64,000 nt of DNA from an uncultured Clostridia bacterium (GTDB lineage Bacteria; Bacillota; Clostridia; Lachnospirales; Lachnospiraceae), in NCBI GenBank assembly GCA_937895705.1, contig CALBKM010000028.1, forward strand, positions 1 to 64,000, given 5' to 3'. Below, in pieces: positions 51,579-61,719 of the stretch (its first letter is position 1; each line of letters starts with the position of its first letter). A program made the position numbers and the translations under genes. Under the pieces are notes generated by a model. It saw only the letters and a list, made by a program, of their open reading frames with translations, did no database searches and was not told the origin of the DNA.

Positions 51579-52793
51579 ATGGCAAAACCGGTTATTTTTC
51601 ATATTGATGTTAACTCTGCCTTCTTAAGCTGGGAAGCTCACCACCGCCTCCACGATTTGGGAGAAACCCTAGACATCCGTACCATTCCTGCCATCATCGG
51701 AGGTGACAGAGAAGCACGTCACGGCATTGTTCTGGCAAAGTCCTCTCTGGCAAAGCAGTGCGGCATCATCACCGGCGAACCCATCGTGAAAGCCTTACAA
51801 AAATGTCCGAATCTCTATATTGCAAAACCGGACCATTCCCTGTATTTGGAACGCTCTCGTGCCTTTATTGCGTTGTTGCGCCGATACGCCCCGGTGGTAG
51901 AGCAGTTCAGCATCGACGAAGCCTTCTGCGATATGACCGGTACCGAAGGACTGTACGGAGATTTGGTTTCCTTTGCCCACAAAATCAAGGACGAAATCCG
52001 AGACGAGCTGGGATTCACCGTTAATGTAGGCATTTCCGTAAACCGCTTACTGGCTAAAACCGCTTCGGATTTCAAAAAGCCGGATTTGGTTCATACCCTC
52101 TTTCCGGAAGAACTCCCGACAAAGTTCTGGCCTCTTCCCGTGGGAGATTTATTGTATGTGGGACACTCCACCGCAGAACGGTTGCGTGCTCTCGGCATCC
52201 GTACCATCGGGGATTTGGCCCGCACCGATAAAGAAATTCTTACCTCTCACTTCAAAAAACAAGGCATTTTCTTACACGAGGCCGCCAACGGCATCGACTC
52301 CGCTCCGGTAACGGAAGAACCTTCCGTTACCAAAAGTTACGGCAACTCCACCACACTACCGGCAGACGTTACAAACGGTGCGGAAGCCGAACGCGTTCTT
52401 CTTGCCCTTTGTGAAAAAGTCGGGACACGCATCCGTAAGGACCGTGCCTATATCTCCATGGTATCCGTTACCATTAAAGACACCGAATTAAAAAGCCGGA
52501 GCAGGCAGGGACAACTGACCGCTCCGGACAATACAACCGAACAAATATATTTTACCGCTCGTAAGCTGTTTTACGAGCTATGGGACGGTTCCCCGATCCG
52601 CCTGCTCGGCGTCTCCACCGGACACGTCACAAACGACGACATCTTTCAGTACGACCTCTTTGACACAGGACGTCGCGAGAAACTCTCCAAGCTCAACGCC
52701 GCCGTAGACGAAATCCGCGGAAAGTACGGAAGCTCGGCGCTGAAAAGAGCATGTTTTTTAGACAACGAACCGGATTTAGGGAAGAAGGAGTAG
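51579..52793 (+). CDS. Y-family DNA polymerase (DinB/UmuC type)
   Basis: A 404-residue translesion polymerase. The catalytic first motif is FHIDVNSAFLSW and the second FSIDEAFCDMTG, with acidic residues in place; VGISVNRLLAKTASDFKKP is the palm-to-thumb part; a little-finger domain follows. It starts behind AAAGGAGGCTTCCC at ATG 51579. Like other Gram-positive UmuC-like forms it uses Ala/Ser around the steric gate; exact group (Pol IV or Pol V) is open. Confidence 0.92.
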   Translation: MAKPVIFHIDVNSAFLSWEAHHRLHDLGETLDIRTIPAIIGGDREARHGIVLAKSSLAKQCGIITGEPIVKALQKCPNLYIAKPDHSLYLERSRAFIALLRRYAPVVEQFSIDEAFCDMTGTEGLYGDLVSFAHKIKDEIRDELGFTVNVGISVNRLLAKTASDFKKPDLVHTLFPEELPTKFWPLPVGDLLYVGHSTAERLRALGIRTIGDLARTDKEILTSHFKKQGIFLHEAANGIDSAPVTEEPSVTKSYGNSTTLPADVTNGAEAERVLLALCEKVGTRIRKDRAYISMVSVTIKDTELKSRSRQGQLTAPDNTTEQIYFTARKLFYELWDGSPIRLLGVSTGHVTNDDIFQYDLFDTGRREKLSKLNAAVDEIRGKYGSSALKRACFLDNEPDLGKKE

Positions 52794-52869
52794 TCCAGGC
52801 CACAGAGCTGTCACCGGGACTTGTCACACACAAAGGGTGCAGAATTTTTCGATTTCATGCATATCCACA

Positions 52870-53056
52870 AAATAGCCGGAATTGATTTGTTCGTTTTTTG
52901 AATTTGCCCGAAGGGCCGCGTCTTTAGCTGAGTCGAAATCACCTCTTAGCGGTTCTAAGTCTCGAGGCCACACCCGAGAGACGTTTAGAACCGGTTAGAG
53001 GAAGTTTGACGAAGCGTTGCGATGTGAAAAAAACAACAAATCAATTCCGGCTATTT
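52870..53056. repeat. Long-armed hairpin element A
   Basis: A 187-bp element whose ends are a perfect 22-bp inverted repeat (52870-52891 and 53035-53056), extended inward by GTTTTTT/AAAAAAAC. Inside is a second long inverted repeat (52942-52964 with 52975-53001: CCTCTTA-CGGTTCTAA against TTAGAACCG-TTAGAGG). A 22-nt core at 52995-53016 recurs in element C. No frame or transposase. It lies between convergent genes. Confidence 0.75.
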
Positions 53057-53132
53057 ATGAAATTCATTACCTATCCGGAAAATTCTTCACCCGAAAGTTT
53101 TACAAAACCGGCGACAACCCGTGCCTCTTAGC

Positions 53133-53819
53133 CTACGCCTCCGGCTCCATAAGGGCCGTCAGACCTGCGATATCCTCTACCGGCAGAGAAAACACCACTG
53201 CCTTGGCCTCGGTCTGCGGACCGGCCTTCTCCATAATGGCACGCATAATCTCCGGTCGGTCGGACTTTCTCGTAGCAATATAAATCATTTCCTTCTCCGG
53301 GCTGATGGACACACCGAAAAACTTTGCATCTTCTTCTCTTCCGGTCCCCTTGGCATGTACCACCGTACCGCCTCTGGCGCCCACCTCTCTGGCTGCATCC
53401 ATCACCATATCCGAACAACCTTTTTCCGTAATTACCGTTATCAAAGAATATTTTGCTTCCTTCATTTTCACGCCCTCCGTCGCTAAAGCTTCCTGGCCTT
53501 CCGTCAAATACTTCATGCTCCACATTCCTCCGATGCTTTCCATCGGAATGGACATCGCCACACCGGTTCCCGGAAGATTGATTCCCATCCTGCTTACCAA
53601 GCCTCCGAACAGGTTGTCCACCTTTCCGGCCGCAACCACCGTCTGAATAATAATCTTTTCATTATTTTCAATGCCGAGATAATCCAAAATACTCTTACTG
53701 GCGGTTCCGTGTCCCAACATTTCCGTCATATGCGCAATGCCGTTCTGTTTAAAAAACTCCACATAATCTTTTTCATAGCTGCGATTCAGAATTGTTAAAA
53801 CCATGTTGTATTTACTCAT
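53133..53819 (-). CDS. PII-family signalling protein, double-domain form
   Basis: A 228-residue protein with two PII-like ferredoxin folds in tandem: residues 1-110 (NMVLTILNRSYEKDYVEFFK) and 120-225 (KYSLITVITEKGCSDMVMDA, then GGTVVHAKGT). The T-loop tyrosine of GlnB is not obvious. The start is taken at ATG 53819, the last of three ATGs, since GGAGG lies six bases before it. It overlaps the DUF1538 gene, so it likely regulates that membrane protein. Confidence 0.85.
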   Translation of the reverse strand: MSKYNMVLTILNRSYEKDYVEFFKQNGIAHMTEMLGHGTASKSILDYLGIENNEKIIIQTVVAAGKVDNLFGGLVSRMGINLPGTGVAMSIPMESIGGMWSMKYLTEGQEALATEGVKMKEAKYSLITVITEKGCSDMVMDAAREVGARGGTVVHAKGTGREEDAKFFGVSISPEKEMIYIATRKSDRPEIMRAIMEKAGPQTEAKAVVFSLPVEDIAGLTALMEPEA

Positions 53820-55389
53820 CATCATCCTCCAATTCAAAGATTGTGTTATCAAAAATATCAATTTCCGTTTCAATTACATTCACCGGAAGTTCAACCGGAA
53901 CACCTGCCGGAAGTTCAGCCTCCGCCTTACGAAGCTTAATCTTATACATCAGGCCCAAAATCTGAATGGTAATCAGCGGCGTCATAGCTACCATGGCTAC
54001 CACTCCGAAGGCCCCCGTCACTACATCTCCGCCCACACCGGTACATACACCGATGGACATAGGAAGCAGGAACGTTGCCGTCATCGGACCGGAAGCAACA
54101 CCACCGGAGTCAAATGCAATGGCCGTAAAAATCGGCGGAACAAAAAACGACAATACAATTGCCATAAGATAACCCGGCACTAAAAAGTACATAATCGGAA
54201 TGTCTGCCACAATACGGAGCATGGAAAGCCCTACGGATACAGCCACACCTACGGAAAGACTGGTACTTAACGCCTTCGGCGGAATCGCACCGGAGGTCAT
54301 CTCGTACACCTGCTTATTCAGGACATGCACCGCCGGCTCTGCCGTAACGATAAAGTAACCGATAAGCGCACCTAACGGCACCACAATCCAGCAGTAAGAA
54401 AGACCGCCCAGTTCTCTTCCGATATAATTCCCCACGGTCATAAAGCCTACATTCGCACCACACAAAAACAGCACCAAACCGATAAAGGTATAAACAAAAC
54501 CTACCGCAATACGGTATATATTCTCTTTCTTCAGTTTTAACCTAAAAATCTGGAACAATGCAAAAAAGACCATAATCGGAAGCAGTGCTTTTACCACCTC
54601 CAATATGTATTCCGGAATCTCATGAGAAAACAAATGCCACAAGTCTCTGGAAGTCTCCACAGACGGAATCTCCACCGGTGTATAGCTCCCGCCCTCTACA
54701 CGAAAGAACAGTCCCAGGAGCATAACCGCCAGAATCGGTCCTACCGAGCAAAGCGCAACCAGACCGAAACTGTCGTTTTGCGCCTCACTGTCGCTTCGAA
54801 TGGATGCAACGCCCACACCCAGCGCCATAATAAACGGCACCGTCATCGGTCCCGTCGTAACTCCGCCGGAATCAAACGCCACCGCAAGAAAAGACTTCGG
54901 CACAAAAATCGCCAGACCGAACACAACCGCATAAAAGAAAATCAATAAATAATTCAGCTTCCATTTAAACAAAATACGAAGCATCGCAACTACCAAAAAC
55001 AAGCCCACACCGCCGGCCACGGAAAACACAATGACCTGATTTGAAATATTCGGCACCTGTTCCGCTAGCACCTGCAAATCCGGTTCGGAAATCGTCACAA
55101 TACCGCCCACTAAAAAACTGATTACCATAATAAACCATAGCTTTCTTGACTTTGTTACCGCCGAACCGATATGTTCACCGACCGGTGTCATGGAAAGATC
55201 CGCACCCAGTGTAAACATACCCATACCGATAATTACCATTGCCACGCCAAACACAAATGTCATCAACAAATCCGTCGGCACCGGCACTACGGTAAAACAA
55301 AGCACAAAAACAATAGCCGCAATCGGCACTACCGATGCAAGCGATTCTTTTACCTTTGAAAAGAGAATTGTTCTGCTGTTTCGGAACAA
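53812..55389 (-). CDS. DUF1538 membrane protein, tandem
   Basis: A 525-residue integral membrane protein made of two DUF1538 repeats. Each repeat has a AVAFDSGGVTTGPMT / AIAFDSGGVASGPMT signature, about 14 helices in all, with a charged tail (FDNTIFELEDDDE). A transporter role is presumed from topology; the substrate is unknown. DUF1538 genes beside PII-like genes are recurrent in Firmicutes. The stop overlaps the PII gene start. Confidence 0.85.
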   Translation of the reverse strand: MFRNSRTILFSKVKESLASVVPIAAIVFVLCFTVVPVPTDLLMTFVFGVAMVIIGMGMFTLGADLSMTPVGEHIGSAVTKSRKLWFIMVISFLVGGIVTISEPDLQVLAEQVPNISNQVIVFSVAGGVGLFLVVAMLRILFKWKLNYLLIFFYAVVFGLAIFVPKSFLAVAFDSGGVTTGPMTVPFIMALGVGVASIRSDSEAQNDSFGLVALCSVGPILAVMLLGLFFRVEGGSYTPVEIPSVETSRDLWHLFSHEIPEYILEVVKALLPIMVFFALFQIFRLKLKKENIYRIAVGFVYTFIGLVLFLCGANVGFMTVGNYIGRELGGLSYCWIVVPLGALIGYFIVTAEPAVHVLNKQVYEMTSGAIPPKALSTSLSVGVAVSVGLSMLRIVADIPIMYFLVPGYLMAIVLSFFVPPIFTAIAFDSGGVASGPMTATFLLPMSIGVCTGVGGDVVTGAFGVVAMVAMTPLITIQILGLMYKIKLRKAEAELPAGVPVELPVNVIETEIDIFDNTIFELEDDDE

Positions 55390-55514
55390 ATCAACACCTC
55401 CGTTCTACTTTTCCAAGATATATCTTATCACATTACGTCTATAAATGCCAACCCGGCTATTTACATAAATATTTCTTTATGCATCTTTACACCAGCAGAC
55501 ATCTATAAGATAAT

Positions 55515-55544
55515 AAAACCTGCAAACCCTTCACGGTCCGCAGG
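55515..55544 (-). terminator. Terminator after the EamA gene
   Basis: CCTGCGGACC / GGGTTTGCAGG on the minus strand, then TTTTATT. Confidence 0.65.
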
Positions 55545-55550
55545 CCTTTC

Positions 55551-56435
55551 CTATTTCCTTTTTCCGTTCCATTCACTAAACAATGTAGCCCCTAATATCA
55601 ACACCGCACCGATAATCCCGAGCACACCCGTCTCCTCCCGCAGGACCACCACGGAAAGCACCACTGCAAAGGCCGGATCAATATAACTGTACACTGCTAT
55701 GGTCTGGCCGCTTAACCCATCCATACTGCCGAAATACAACCAGTACGCAATACCGGTGTGCACAATTCCCACCGCCAGCAGCAACAGAATCTGCGGCAAG
55801 GTAAGAGTTGCAAATTCCCTAATTCCACTGGTAATCAGGGAATACGGTAACACTACAACCGCTGCCACCCCCAACTGCATAATCGTTTTATCATAAGCGG
55901 AAATATCCTTCATAAATTTGTTGGTGAGCATTGCCGTGGCATAAAAGCAAGCCGCACCCAGACCGAACACGATTCCTTTGCCGTTGCCACCCGTTGCTGC
56001 GCCGCCGTCAAAAACACCGGACACCAAAAGCATTCCGACTACAGCCACTGCCGCACAAACCGTTTTTTTCACCGTCATCTTTTCTTTCAGCAACACCGGT
56101 GCAAGTAAAATCACAATGACAGGCGCCATATAGTAGCACAAGGTCGCAATTGCCACCGTCGTATAACGGTACGCTTCAAACAGCAGAATCCAGTTCACAC
56201 CGATGGCCGCACCGGAAACCAGAAGGGAAAGCAGATTTCTCTTCACAGCCTTTTTGTCTACACGTTTTTTTGATAGCGCTACCACAACCAGCAAAAACAC
56301 CGTTCCGATGACACCTCTGACACACGCCATCCATGTGGACGATAGCGGTATATACCGGCGAAACACGCCGATGGAACCAAAAATCAACATAGCCAGAGAT
56401 AGTTTTATAATTGCTCCTTTTTTATCCTGTCCCAT
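55551..56435 (-). CDS. EamA/DMT-family transporter
   Basis: A 294-residue protein with ten helices in two EamA halves (LAMLIFGSIGVFRRYIPLS; FYATAMLTNKFMKDISAY; AVYSYIDPAFAVVLSVVVLR). Such carriers export amino acids or other metabolites. Ribosome site GGAAGGGAAGGACT. It stands between its own terminator and that of the ABC operon. Confidence 0.9.
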   Translation of the reverse strand: MGQDKKGAIIKLSLAMLIFGSIGVFRRYIPLSSTWMACVRGVIGTVFLLVVVALSKKRVDKKAVKRNLLSLLVSGAAIGVNWILLFEAYRYTTVAIATLCYYMAPVIVILLAPVLLKEKMTVKKTVCAAVAVVGMLLVSGVFDGGAATGGNGKGIVFGLGAACFYATAMLTNKFMKDISAYDKTIMQLGVAAVVVLPYSLITSGIREFATLTLPQILLLLAVGIVHTGIAYWLYFGSMDGLSGQTIAVYSYIDPAFAVVLSVVVLREETGVLGIIGAVLILGATLFSEWNGKRK

Positions 56436-56525
56436 AGTCCTTCCCTTCCTTACACCTGCTTTTCATTCTATGTACTGTCGAAGCCTCTCCCGAAAACTCT
56501 TACTTTTCCCGGTACAAACACAGAA

Positions 56526-56558
56526 AGCCTGCAGGATTCTCTCAAACTCCCACAGGCT
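56526..56558 (-). terminator. Terminator after the amino-acid ABC operon
   Basis: AGCCTG ... CAGGCT stem on the minus strand with further pairing inside, followed by TTTCTGTGTTTG. Confidence 0.6.
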
Positions 56559-56566
56559 ATTACTTC

Positions 56567-57367
56567 TTACAAACCTTCTGCGGCATTTTGTAAAAATGCC
56601 TTTAACTTCTCGCTCTTCGGTTCGGTAAATATCTGCTCCGGCTCACCCATTTCCTCGATGACACCATCTGCCATAAACATTACCTTATCCGCCACACGAC
56701 GGGCAAACTCCATCTCATGGGTTACCACAATCATAGTGCGCTCGGAAGACTTTAATCCACGAATGACACGAAGCACCTCACCGGTTAATGCCGGGTCCAA
56801 GGCGCTGGTAGGCTCATCAAAGCACAAAATATCCGGATTCAGCGCAAGCGCTCTTGCAATGGCCACACGCTGCTGCTGTCCGCCGGAAAGTTCGCACGGA
56901 TAGGCATTTTTCTTCTCTAAAAGTCCTACTTGAGAAAGCAATCCTTCTGCATGAGCAGTCACTTTTGCAAGTGCCTCCTTCATTTCTTCCCTGGAAATTT
57001 TCTTTGCCTTGCAGGCATCCTTTATTTGCAATTCCTCCGCCAAAGTCACGTTCCGTAATACATTGTACTGCGGAAACAGATTAAAGGACTGGAACACCAA
57101 ACCGAAATGAAGACGCTTCTCCCGAATTTCTTTTTCGTTCAACTTATAGAAATCCCTTGCATCAAAGATGCAGGCATCATTTACAAAAATCTGCCCCATA
57201 TTCGGCATTACCAAAAAATTCAGACAACGAAGGAGGGTCGTCTTACCGCTTCCCGAAGAACCGATAATCGCCAATACTTCGCCCTTTTCCATGGAAAAAT
57301 CAATGCCTTTTAAAACTTCTTCCCCATCAAAGCTTTTTCGAATGTTTTTTACTTCCAATACCGCCAT
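56567..57367 (-). CDS. Polar amino-acid ABC transporter ATPase
   Basis: A 266-residue GlnQ-like ATPase: Walker A GSSGSGKTT, signature LSGGQQQRVAIARAL, Walker B ILCFDEPTSALDP, H-loop VVTHEME. It energises the permease encoded 3 bp upstream. An insertion of about 20 residues is seen between the Q-loop and signature region (KKISREEMKEALAKVTAHAE). Confidence 0.95.
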   Translation of the reverse strand: MAVLEVKNIRKSFDGEEVLKGIDFSMEKGEVLAIIGSSGSGKTTLLRCLNFLVMPNMGQIFVNDACIFDARDFYKLNEKEIREKRLHFGLVFQSFNLFPQYNVLRNVTLAEELQIKDACKAKKISREEMKEALAKVTAHAEGLLSQVGLLEKKNAYPCELSGGQQQRVAIARALALNPDILCFDEPTSALDPALTGEVLRVIRGLKSSERTMIVVTHEMEFARRVADKVMFMADGVIEEMGEPEQIFTEPKSEKLKAFLQNAAEGL

Positions 57368-57370
57368 ATG

Positions 57371-58018
57371 CTATCCCTTATAATAATCCATCTTCTTTTC
57401 AATCCAGTTAAACAGTAACGTCAGCGCTCCGGACACTAACAGATAGAACGCACCGATGTAGAAAATCGGCCAGATAATGCCTTTCAGTCCTACGATATCC
57501 TGTGCAGCCTTTACCAGCTCTACCACGGAAATTACACGGGCAAGGGAGGTGTCCTTTACCAAAGTAATGACTTCGTTTCCCATGGACGGCATAATCCGCT
57601 TGACAACCTGAAACAGAACAACCTTAAAGAAAATCTGGCTTTTGGTCATACCCAGTACTTGTCCCGCTTCGTATTGTCCCTTCGGAATGCTTTCGATTCC
57701 TCCCCGGTAAATTTCCGAGAAATAGGCCGCATAATTGATAATAAAGGCAATGAGCACCGCCGTCATACGCGGCAGTGCCTTTGCCCCCCAAATCAATCCC
57801 GGACCGTAAAACACAAGAATAATCTGCAACATCAGCGGCGTTCCCCGGATAATCCAGACAAAGGTCCGGGTCAACCAGCGAAGCGGCTTTATTTTGGACA
57901 TGGAGCCGAAGGTAATTACAAGACCCAGCGGCAAGGCTCCCAGCAATACCACAAAGAATATAAGCATGGTTACCTTAAATCCGTCCAAAAGTTGCATAGT
58001 AACGTCAAAAAATGACAT
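57371..58018 (-). CDS. Polar amino-acid ABC transporter permease
   Basis: A 215-residue HisM/GlnP-type permease with five helices and the EAA-loop (GQYEAGQVLGMTKSQIFFKV). FVWIIRGTPLMLQIILVF is typical. It is between the binding protein (27 bp upstream) and ATPase genes. Confidence 0.95.
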   Translation of the reverse strand: MSFFDVTMQLLDGFKVTMLIFFVVLLGALPLGLVITFGSMSKIKPLRWLTRTFVWIIRGTPLMLQIILVFYGPGLIWGAKALPRMTAVLIAFIINYAAYFSEIYRGGIESIPKGQYEAGQVLGMTKSQIFFKVVLFQVVKRIMPSMGNEVITLVKDTSLARVISVVELVKAAQDIVGLKGIIWPIFYIGAFYLLVSGALTLLFNWIEKKMDYYKG

Positions 58019-58045
58019 AACGTTCTTCTCCTTTTGGTATGTATC

Positions 58046-58846
58046 TTACTTAAATGCCAAAGATTCGCTCATATCGTACTTTGCGGCAAGGTTCTTCATA
58101 AAACCCTCTGCCACAAGCTCGTCAATTGCCTTATTCACAGCGGCAAGAAGCTCCTTATCCTCCAGACGGAAACCGATTGCATACTCTTCCGGAGCAAGTT
58201 CGATGCTCTCTACAATCATCAAATCGCTGAAATCGGAATCATTGTTTACAACAGCCTTTGCCATGATATAGTCAAGAACCGCAACATCGGAAGTTCCTGC
58301 CTTTACCTCAAGAAGGGCATCCTTCTGCGCAGCAGCCGCTACGAACTTATTCTTGGAAAGCGTTGCATCGCTTTCAATTGCGGTCTGACCTGCAGAACCG
58401 TTCTCCGCAATCATGTTTGCACCTGCCATGCTTGCAATATCGGCATACTTCTCGGCATCTGCCTTACGGATGATTGCCACCTGACGGTTGCTTACATAAG
58501 CAGTAGAGAATGCCATGTTCTCCTTACGGTCTTCCGTAACGGTAAGACCGTTCCAGATACAGTCAATGGACTTTGCCTTTAACTCATTCTCCTTCTGCTC
58601 CCAGTCAATTACCTGGAACTTCGGTTCAACACCCAGCTTCTCACAAACAGCGGTAGCAAACTCGGTCTCAAAACCGATTAACACACCGTTTTCATCGTAA
58701 TAGTTCATCGGCTCAAACAAGGTAATACCCATCACCATCTCGCCGTTGTCCTCGATATACGCAAGGTCTTCCTTTGCACTGCCGCAACCTGCAAATACAG
58801 ACAGGCAAAGCACTGCTGCCAATAATACTGCTACTTTCTTTTTCAT
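58046..58846 (-). CDS. Amino-acid ABC transporter binding lipoprotein
   Basis: A 266-residue family-3 solute-binding protein with lipobox FAGC after a short signal. NYYDENGVLIGFETEFATAV and IDCIWNGLTVTEDRKENMAF are typical of cystine/polar amino-acid binders. Start ATG 58846 follows GAGAGGATCTT. First gene of the operon. Confidence 0.94.
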   Translation of the reverse strand: MKKKVAVLLAAVLCLSVFAGCGSAKEDLAYIEDNGEMVMGITLFEPMNYYDENGVLIGFETEFATAVCEKLGVEPKFQVIDWEQKENELKAKSIDCIWNGLTVTEDRKENMAFSTAYVSNRQVAIIRKADAEKYADIASMAGANMIAENGSAGQTAIESDATLSKNKFVAAAAQKDALLEVKAGTSDVAVLDYIMAKAVVNNDSDFSDLMIVESIELAPEEYAIGFRLEDKELLAAVNKAIDELVAEGFMKNLAAKYDMSESLAFK

Positions 58847-58937
58847 AAGATCCTCTCTTTCTTCGGGCACCGCCCGGTAAATTCATGTAATCTCCCATAA
58901 ACCTTTTATCATACCTTTTGCCTTCTAATGCTTTATC

Positions 58938-58966
58938 ATAGTAGCACGAAAGACAGGCTTTGTCAA
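58938..58966 (-). promoter_or_regulatory. Promoter of the amino-acid ABC operon
   Basis: TTGACA (58966-58961), 17 bp, TACTAT (58943-58938) on the minus strand. Confidence 0.7.
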
Positions 58967-59013
58967 GATTTGACGCAGTCCTGCCTTTTCCTTCCGGCAA
59001 AATAGGTTCTCTT

Positions 59014-60132
59014 TTATTTGTCCGCAGTCACATACACGGAAAACTCAATCGGGCCTTCATAATCTCTCGTATAAAGCGTCCCTCCCACATACTTTCCATC
59101 CACAGTTAGGTCACTGCTTACATGGATTTCCTTTGCTCCCTTCACAGCCACAAGTCCCGGTGTCTTCCTCCCGGTCTCCGAAAGCACCTCTGTCGGCACA
59201 AATACATGTACGACGTCGGATTCTGTTTCAAGAGCATACACATCAAAAACAAGCTCGGCATTCTTTTTGGTAAATCCGTCGGTAAAACCGGACAACTTTT
59301 CCACCGTCACCGTTTCCGACCGGGACTCCGTTACAAACAAAATACCGTCCACGATTTTCTTCTCGCAGTTTACATAGGTAGTTTCTTCGTATTCCACCGT
59401 CAGATATTCGTTTATATACGGCAGATTCCGTTTCGTATCCCATATCGGTCGTAACGCTGTTCCGTTATACCCTTCCGCCGACCGTACTACGGCTTCATAA
59501 TGCTCTTTGCTGTCATAATCCACAAGCAACAACTGATTTATTCCGGTCTGTTCCTTAATCTTCTCAGCATCAACCCCCGCAATCTCCTGATTTATGTAAG
59601 TGATTGTAACATCCGGCTTCACATACCCACCCGTCAGAACCTCCTTCAGATTCTCACCGGTAAAATACGGTGCCACCAACCCGTTCCAACTCTTTTTTCC
59701 GACTTCATATTCCATATAATCACCGTAAACCGCAAACGCATCTTCTGCGTCTATACCGGTCAGGGTATCCACTTCATCCTTTAGGGCAGAAAGAATCTCC
59801 TCCTGTTGGTAATTATCGAATCCTTCGGATGTCTCTTTATCCCCTGCGATTCTCACCACAAATTCATCGTCCGCCCATTCCATCGTAACAAAAACAGCAC
59901 TGCCAGGAAACGGATCAAGTTCCCCCAATCTTTGAACCTGCACCGATTTTACCGTTGCCTCAAACCCATACTTCTCTTTTATATAATTTACCGCATTGAC
60001 TTTCGCCTGTTTTTTATAGTCAGTTTTCAACGCCTTCTCTTCGAAGGAATAGCAGCCGGCAAAGACAAATACAGCCAACATAAGCAAACCGATTAGCACA
60101 CTTCTTTTTTGATACGTCTGTTTCCTGTTCAT
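59014..60132 (-). CDS. Putative lipoprotein of unknown function
   Basis: A 372-residue exported protein with lipobox VFAGC after an N-terminal membrane helix. The mature part starts with YSFEEKALKTDYKKQAKVNA and contains mixed alpha/beta sequence with no motif I recognise; INQEIAGVDAEKIKEQTG recurs in Gram-positive surface lipoproteins only vaguely. It lies downstream of the proS terminator and has a GGGGGAATTCGAA ribosome region. Confidence 0.7.
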   Translation of the reverse strand: MNRKQTYQKRSVLIGLLMLAVFVFAGCYSFEEKALKTDYKKQAKVNAVNYIKEKYGFEATVKSVQVQRLGELDPFPGSAVFVTMEWADDEFVVRIAGDKETSEGFDNYQQEEILSALKDEVDTLTGIDAEDAFAVYGDYMEYEVGKKSWNGLVAPYFTGENLKEVLTGGYVKPDVTITYINQEIAGVDAEKIKEQTGINQLLLVDYDSKEHYEAVVRSAEGYNGTALRPIWDTKRNLPYINEYLTVEYEETTYVNCEKKIVDGILFVTESRSETVTVEKLSGFTDGFTKKNAELVFDVYALETESDVVHVFVPTEVLSETGRKTPGLVAVKGAKEIHVSSDLTVDGKYVGGTLYTRDYEGPIEFSVYVTADK

Positions 60133-60216
60133 TTCGAATTCCCCCTTTTATTTTCCGACCTTCTTGCAAAGGGCAATAAAAATCACCCTCTCGAAAAATC
60201 CGAAAACCATATACAA

Positions 60217-60252
60217 AAATCGGGGCCGCGCAGTTTCCAAGCGCAGCCCCGG
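60217..60252 (-). terminator. Terminator after proS
   Basis: CCGGGGCTGCGC / GCGCGGCCCCG on the minus strand (one mismatch, short loop), then ATTTTTG. Confidence 0.75.
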
Positions 60253-60261
60253 TAAAATTTC

Positions 60262-61695
60262 TTAGTACGCCTTGCCCCAGTATACCAGGCTCTTCGCCGG
60301 CTTGCCGCAGCAGACACAGGTCTTTGCAATTTCTTCCTGTGCAAACGGCATACAACGGGAGGTAACACCCGCCTTTTCCTTCAATGCTTCTTCACAAGCA
60401 AGCTCGCCGCACCACATAGCCTTGATGAAACCGGACTTATTCTCGGCCACGTCTAACATCTCATCCATAGTGGTTGCGCTGTAGGTATGTTCGTCGCGAT
60501 GTACTCTTGCACGCTCTAACATTTCTTTCTGCATAGCGTCAAGAAGCTCGCCCACCTTTGCTTCCAGCTCATCTAAGGATACGGTAATCTTCTCGTTGGT
60601 ATCGCGTCTTGCGATTACTGCCTGGTTTGCCTCAATGTCCTTCGGACCGATTTCGATACGAAGCGGCACACCGCGCATCTCATGCTCCGCAAATTTCCAG
60701 CCCGGAGACTTGTCGGAATCGTCTACCTTTACGCGGAAGCCCTTCAAGATATTGCCAAGCTCGTATGCCTTATCCAAAACGCCTTCCTTGTCCTGACGCA
60801 CCGGAATTACCACAGCCTGTACCGGAGCAATGGCCGGCGGAAGAACAAGACCGCTGTTATCACCGTGTACCATGATTACCGCACCGATTAAACGGGTGGT
60901 CATACCCCAGGAAGTCTGGTGAACATACTGTAACTTATTTTCCTTGTCCGTGTACTGAATATCAAATGCTTTTGCAAAGCCGTCACCGAAATTGTGGCTG
61001 GTACCGGACTGCAATGCCTTACCGTCATGCATCAGAGCCTCGATGGTATAGGTTGCTTCCGCACCCGCAAACTTCTCCTTATCGGTCTTACGTCCGCGAA
61101 CCATCGGAATCGCCAGAATCTCTTCGCAGAAATCCGCATAAACATTCAACATCTGGATGGTTCTTTCCTCCGCTTCCTCTGCGGTTGCGTGAGCGGTGTG
61201 GCCTTCCTGCCACAAAAACTCCATAGAACGAAGGAACGGGCGGGTCGTCTTTTCCCAACGAACAACGGAGCACCACTGATTATACAGCTTCGGAAGATCA
61301 CGATAAGAACCGATAATCTTAGAGTAAAAATCACAGAACAACGTCTCGGAAGTCGGACGTACGCACATACGCTCCTGCAACTTCTCGCCGCCGCCGTGAG
61401 TTACCCATGCAACCTCCGGTGCGAAGCCCTCTACGTGATCCTTTTCCTTGTTGAGCAAGCTTTCCGGAATAAACATCGGCATATAAACATTTTCTACACC
61501 GGTTTCCTTAAAACGACGGTCAAGCTCCTTCTGAATCAATTCCCAAATCGCATAACCTGCCGGGCGGATGATCATACATCCCTTAATACCGGAATACTCT
61601 ACTAATTCTGCCTTCTTCACGATATCCGTGTACCATTGTGCGAAATCCTCTTCCATGGAGGTAATCGCCTCTACCATTTTCTTGTCTTTTGCCAT
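60262..61695 (-). CDS. proS: Prolyl-tRNA synthetase, short (eukaryote/archaea-like) type
   Basis: A 477-residue class II synthetase without the editing insertion of E. coli ProS. Motif 2 (VVRWEKTTRPFLRSMEFLWQEGH), the proline site (LQSGTSHNFGDGFAKAF) and motif 3 (LIGAVIMVHGDNSGLVLPP) are clear. The C-terminal zinc-like part (TCVCCGKPAKSLVYWGKAY) ends as in this class. AAAGGAGGAAAGAAA is the ribosome site. The T-box leader lies about 510 bp upstream, farther than usual, with hairpin elements B and C in between. Confidence 0.96.
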   Translation of the reverse strand: MAKDKKMVEAITSMEEDFAQWYTDIVKKAELVEYSGIKGCMIIRPAGYAIWELIQKELDRRFKETGVENVYMPMFIPESLLNKEKDHVEGFAPEVAWVTHGGGEKLQERMCVRPTSETLFCDFYSKIIGSYRDLPKLYNQWCSVVRWEKTTRPFLRSMEFLWQEGHTAHATAEEAEERTIQMLNVYADFCEEILAIPMVRGRKTDKEKFAGAEATYTIEALMHDGKALQSGTSHNFGDGFAKAFDIQYTDKENKLQYVHQTSWGMTTRLIGAVIMVHGDNSGLVLPPAIAPVQAVVIPVRQDKEGVLDKAYELGNILKGFRVKVDDSDKSPGWKFAEHEMRGVPLRIEIGPKDIEANQAVIARRDTNEKITVSLDELEAKVGELLDAMQKEMLERARVHRDEHTYSATTMDEMLDVAENKSGFIKAMWCGELACEEALKEKAGVTSRCMPFAQEEIAKTCVCCGKPAKSLVYWGKAY

Positions 61696-61719
61696 TTTCT
61701 TTCCTCCTTTTTGGGATAC

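Noticed and set aside
52870..53056. Insertion sequence or group II intron
   Set aside because: No transposase or reverse transcriptase frame, no domain V-like hairpin recognised, and only 187 bp long.
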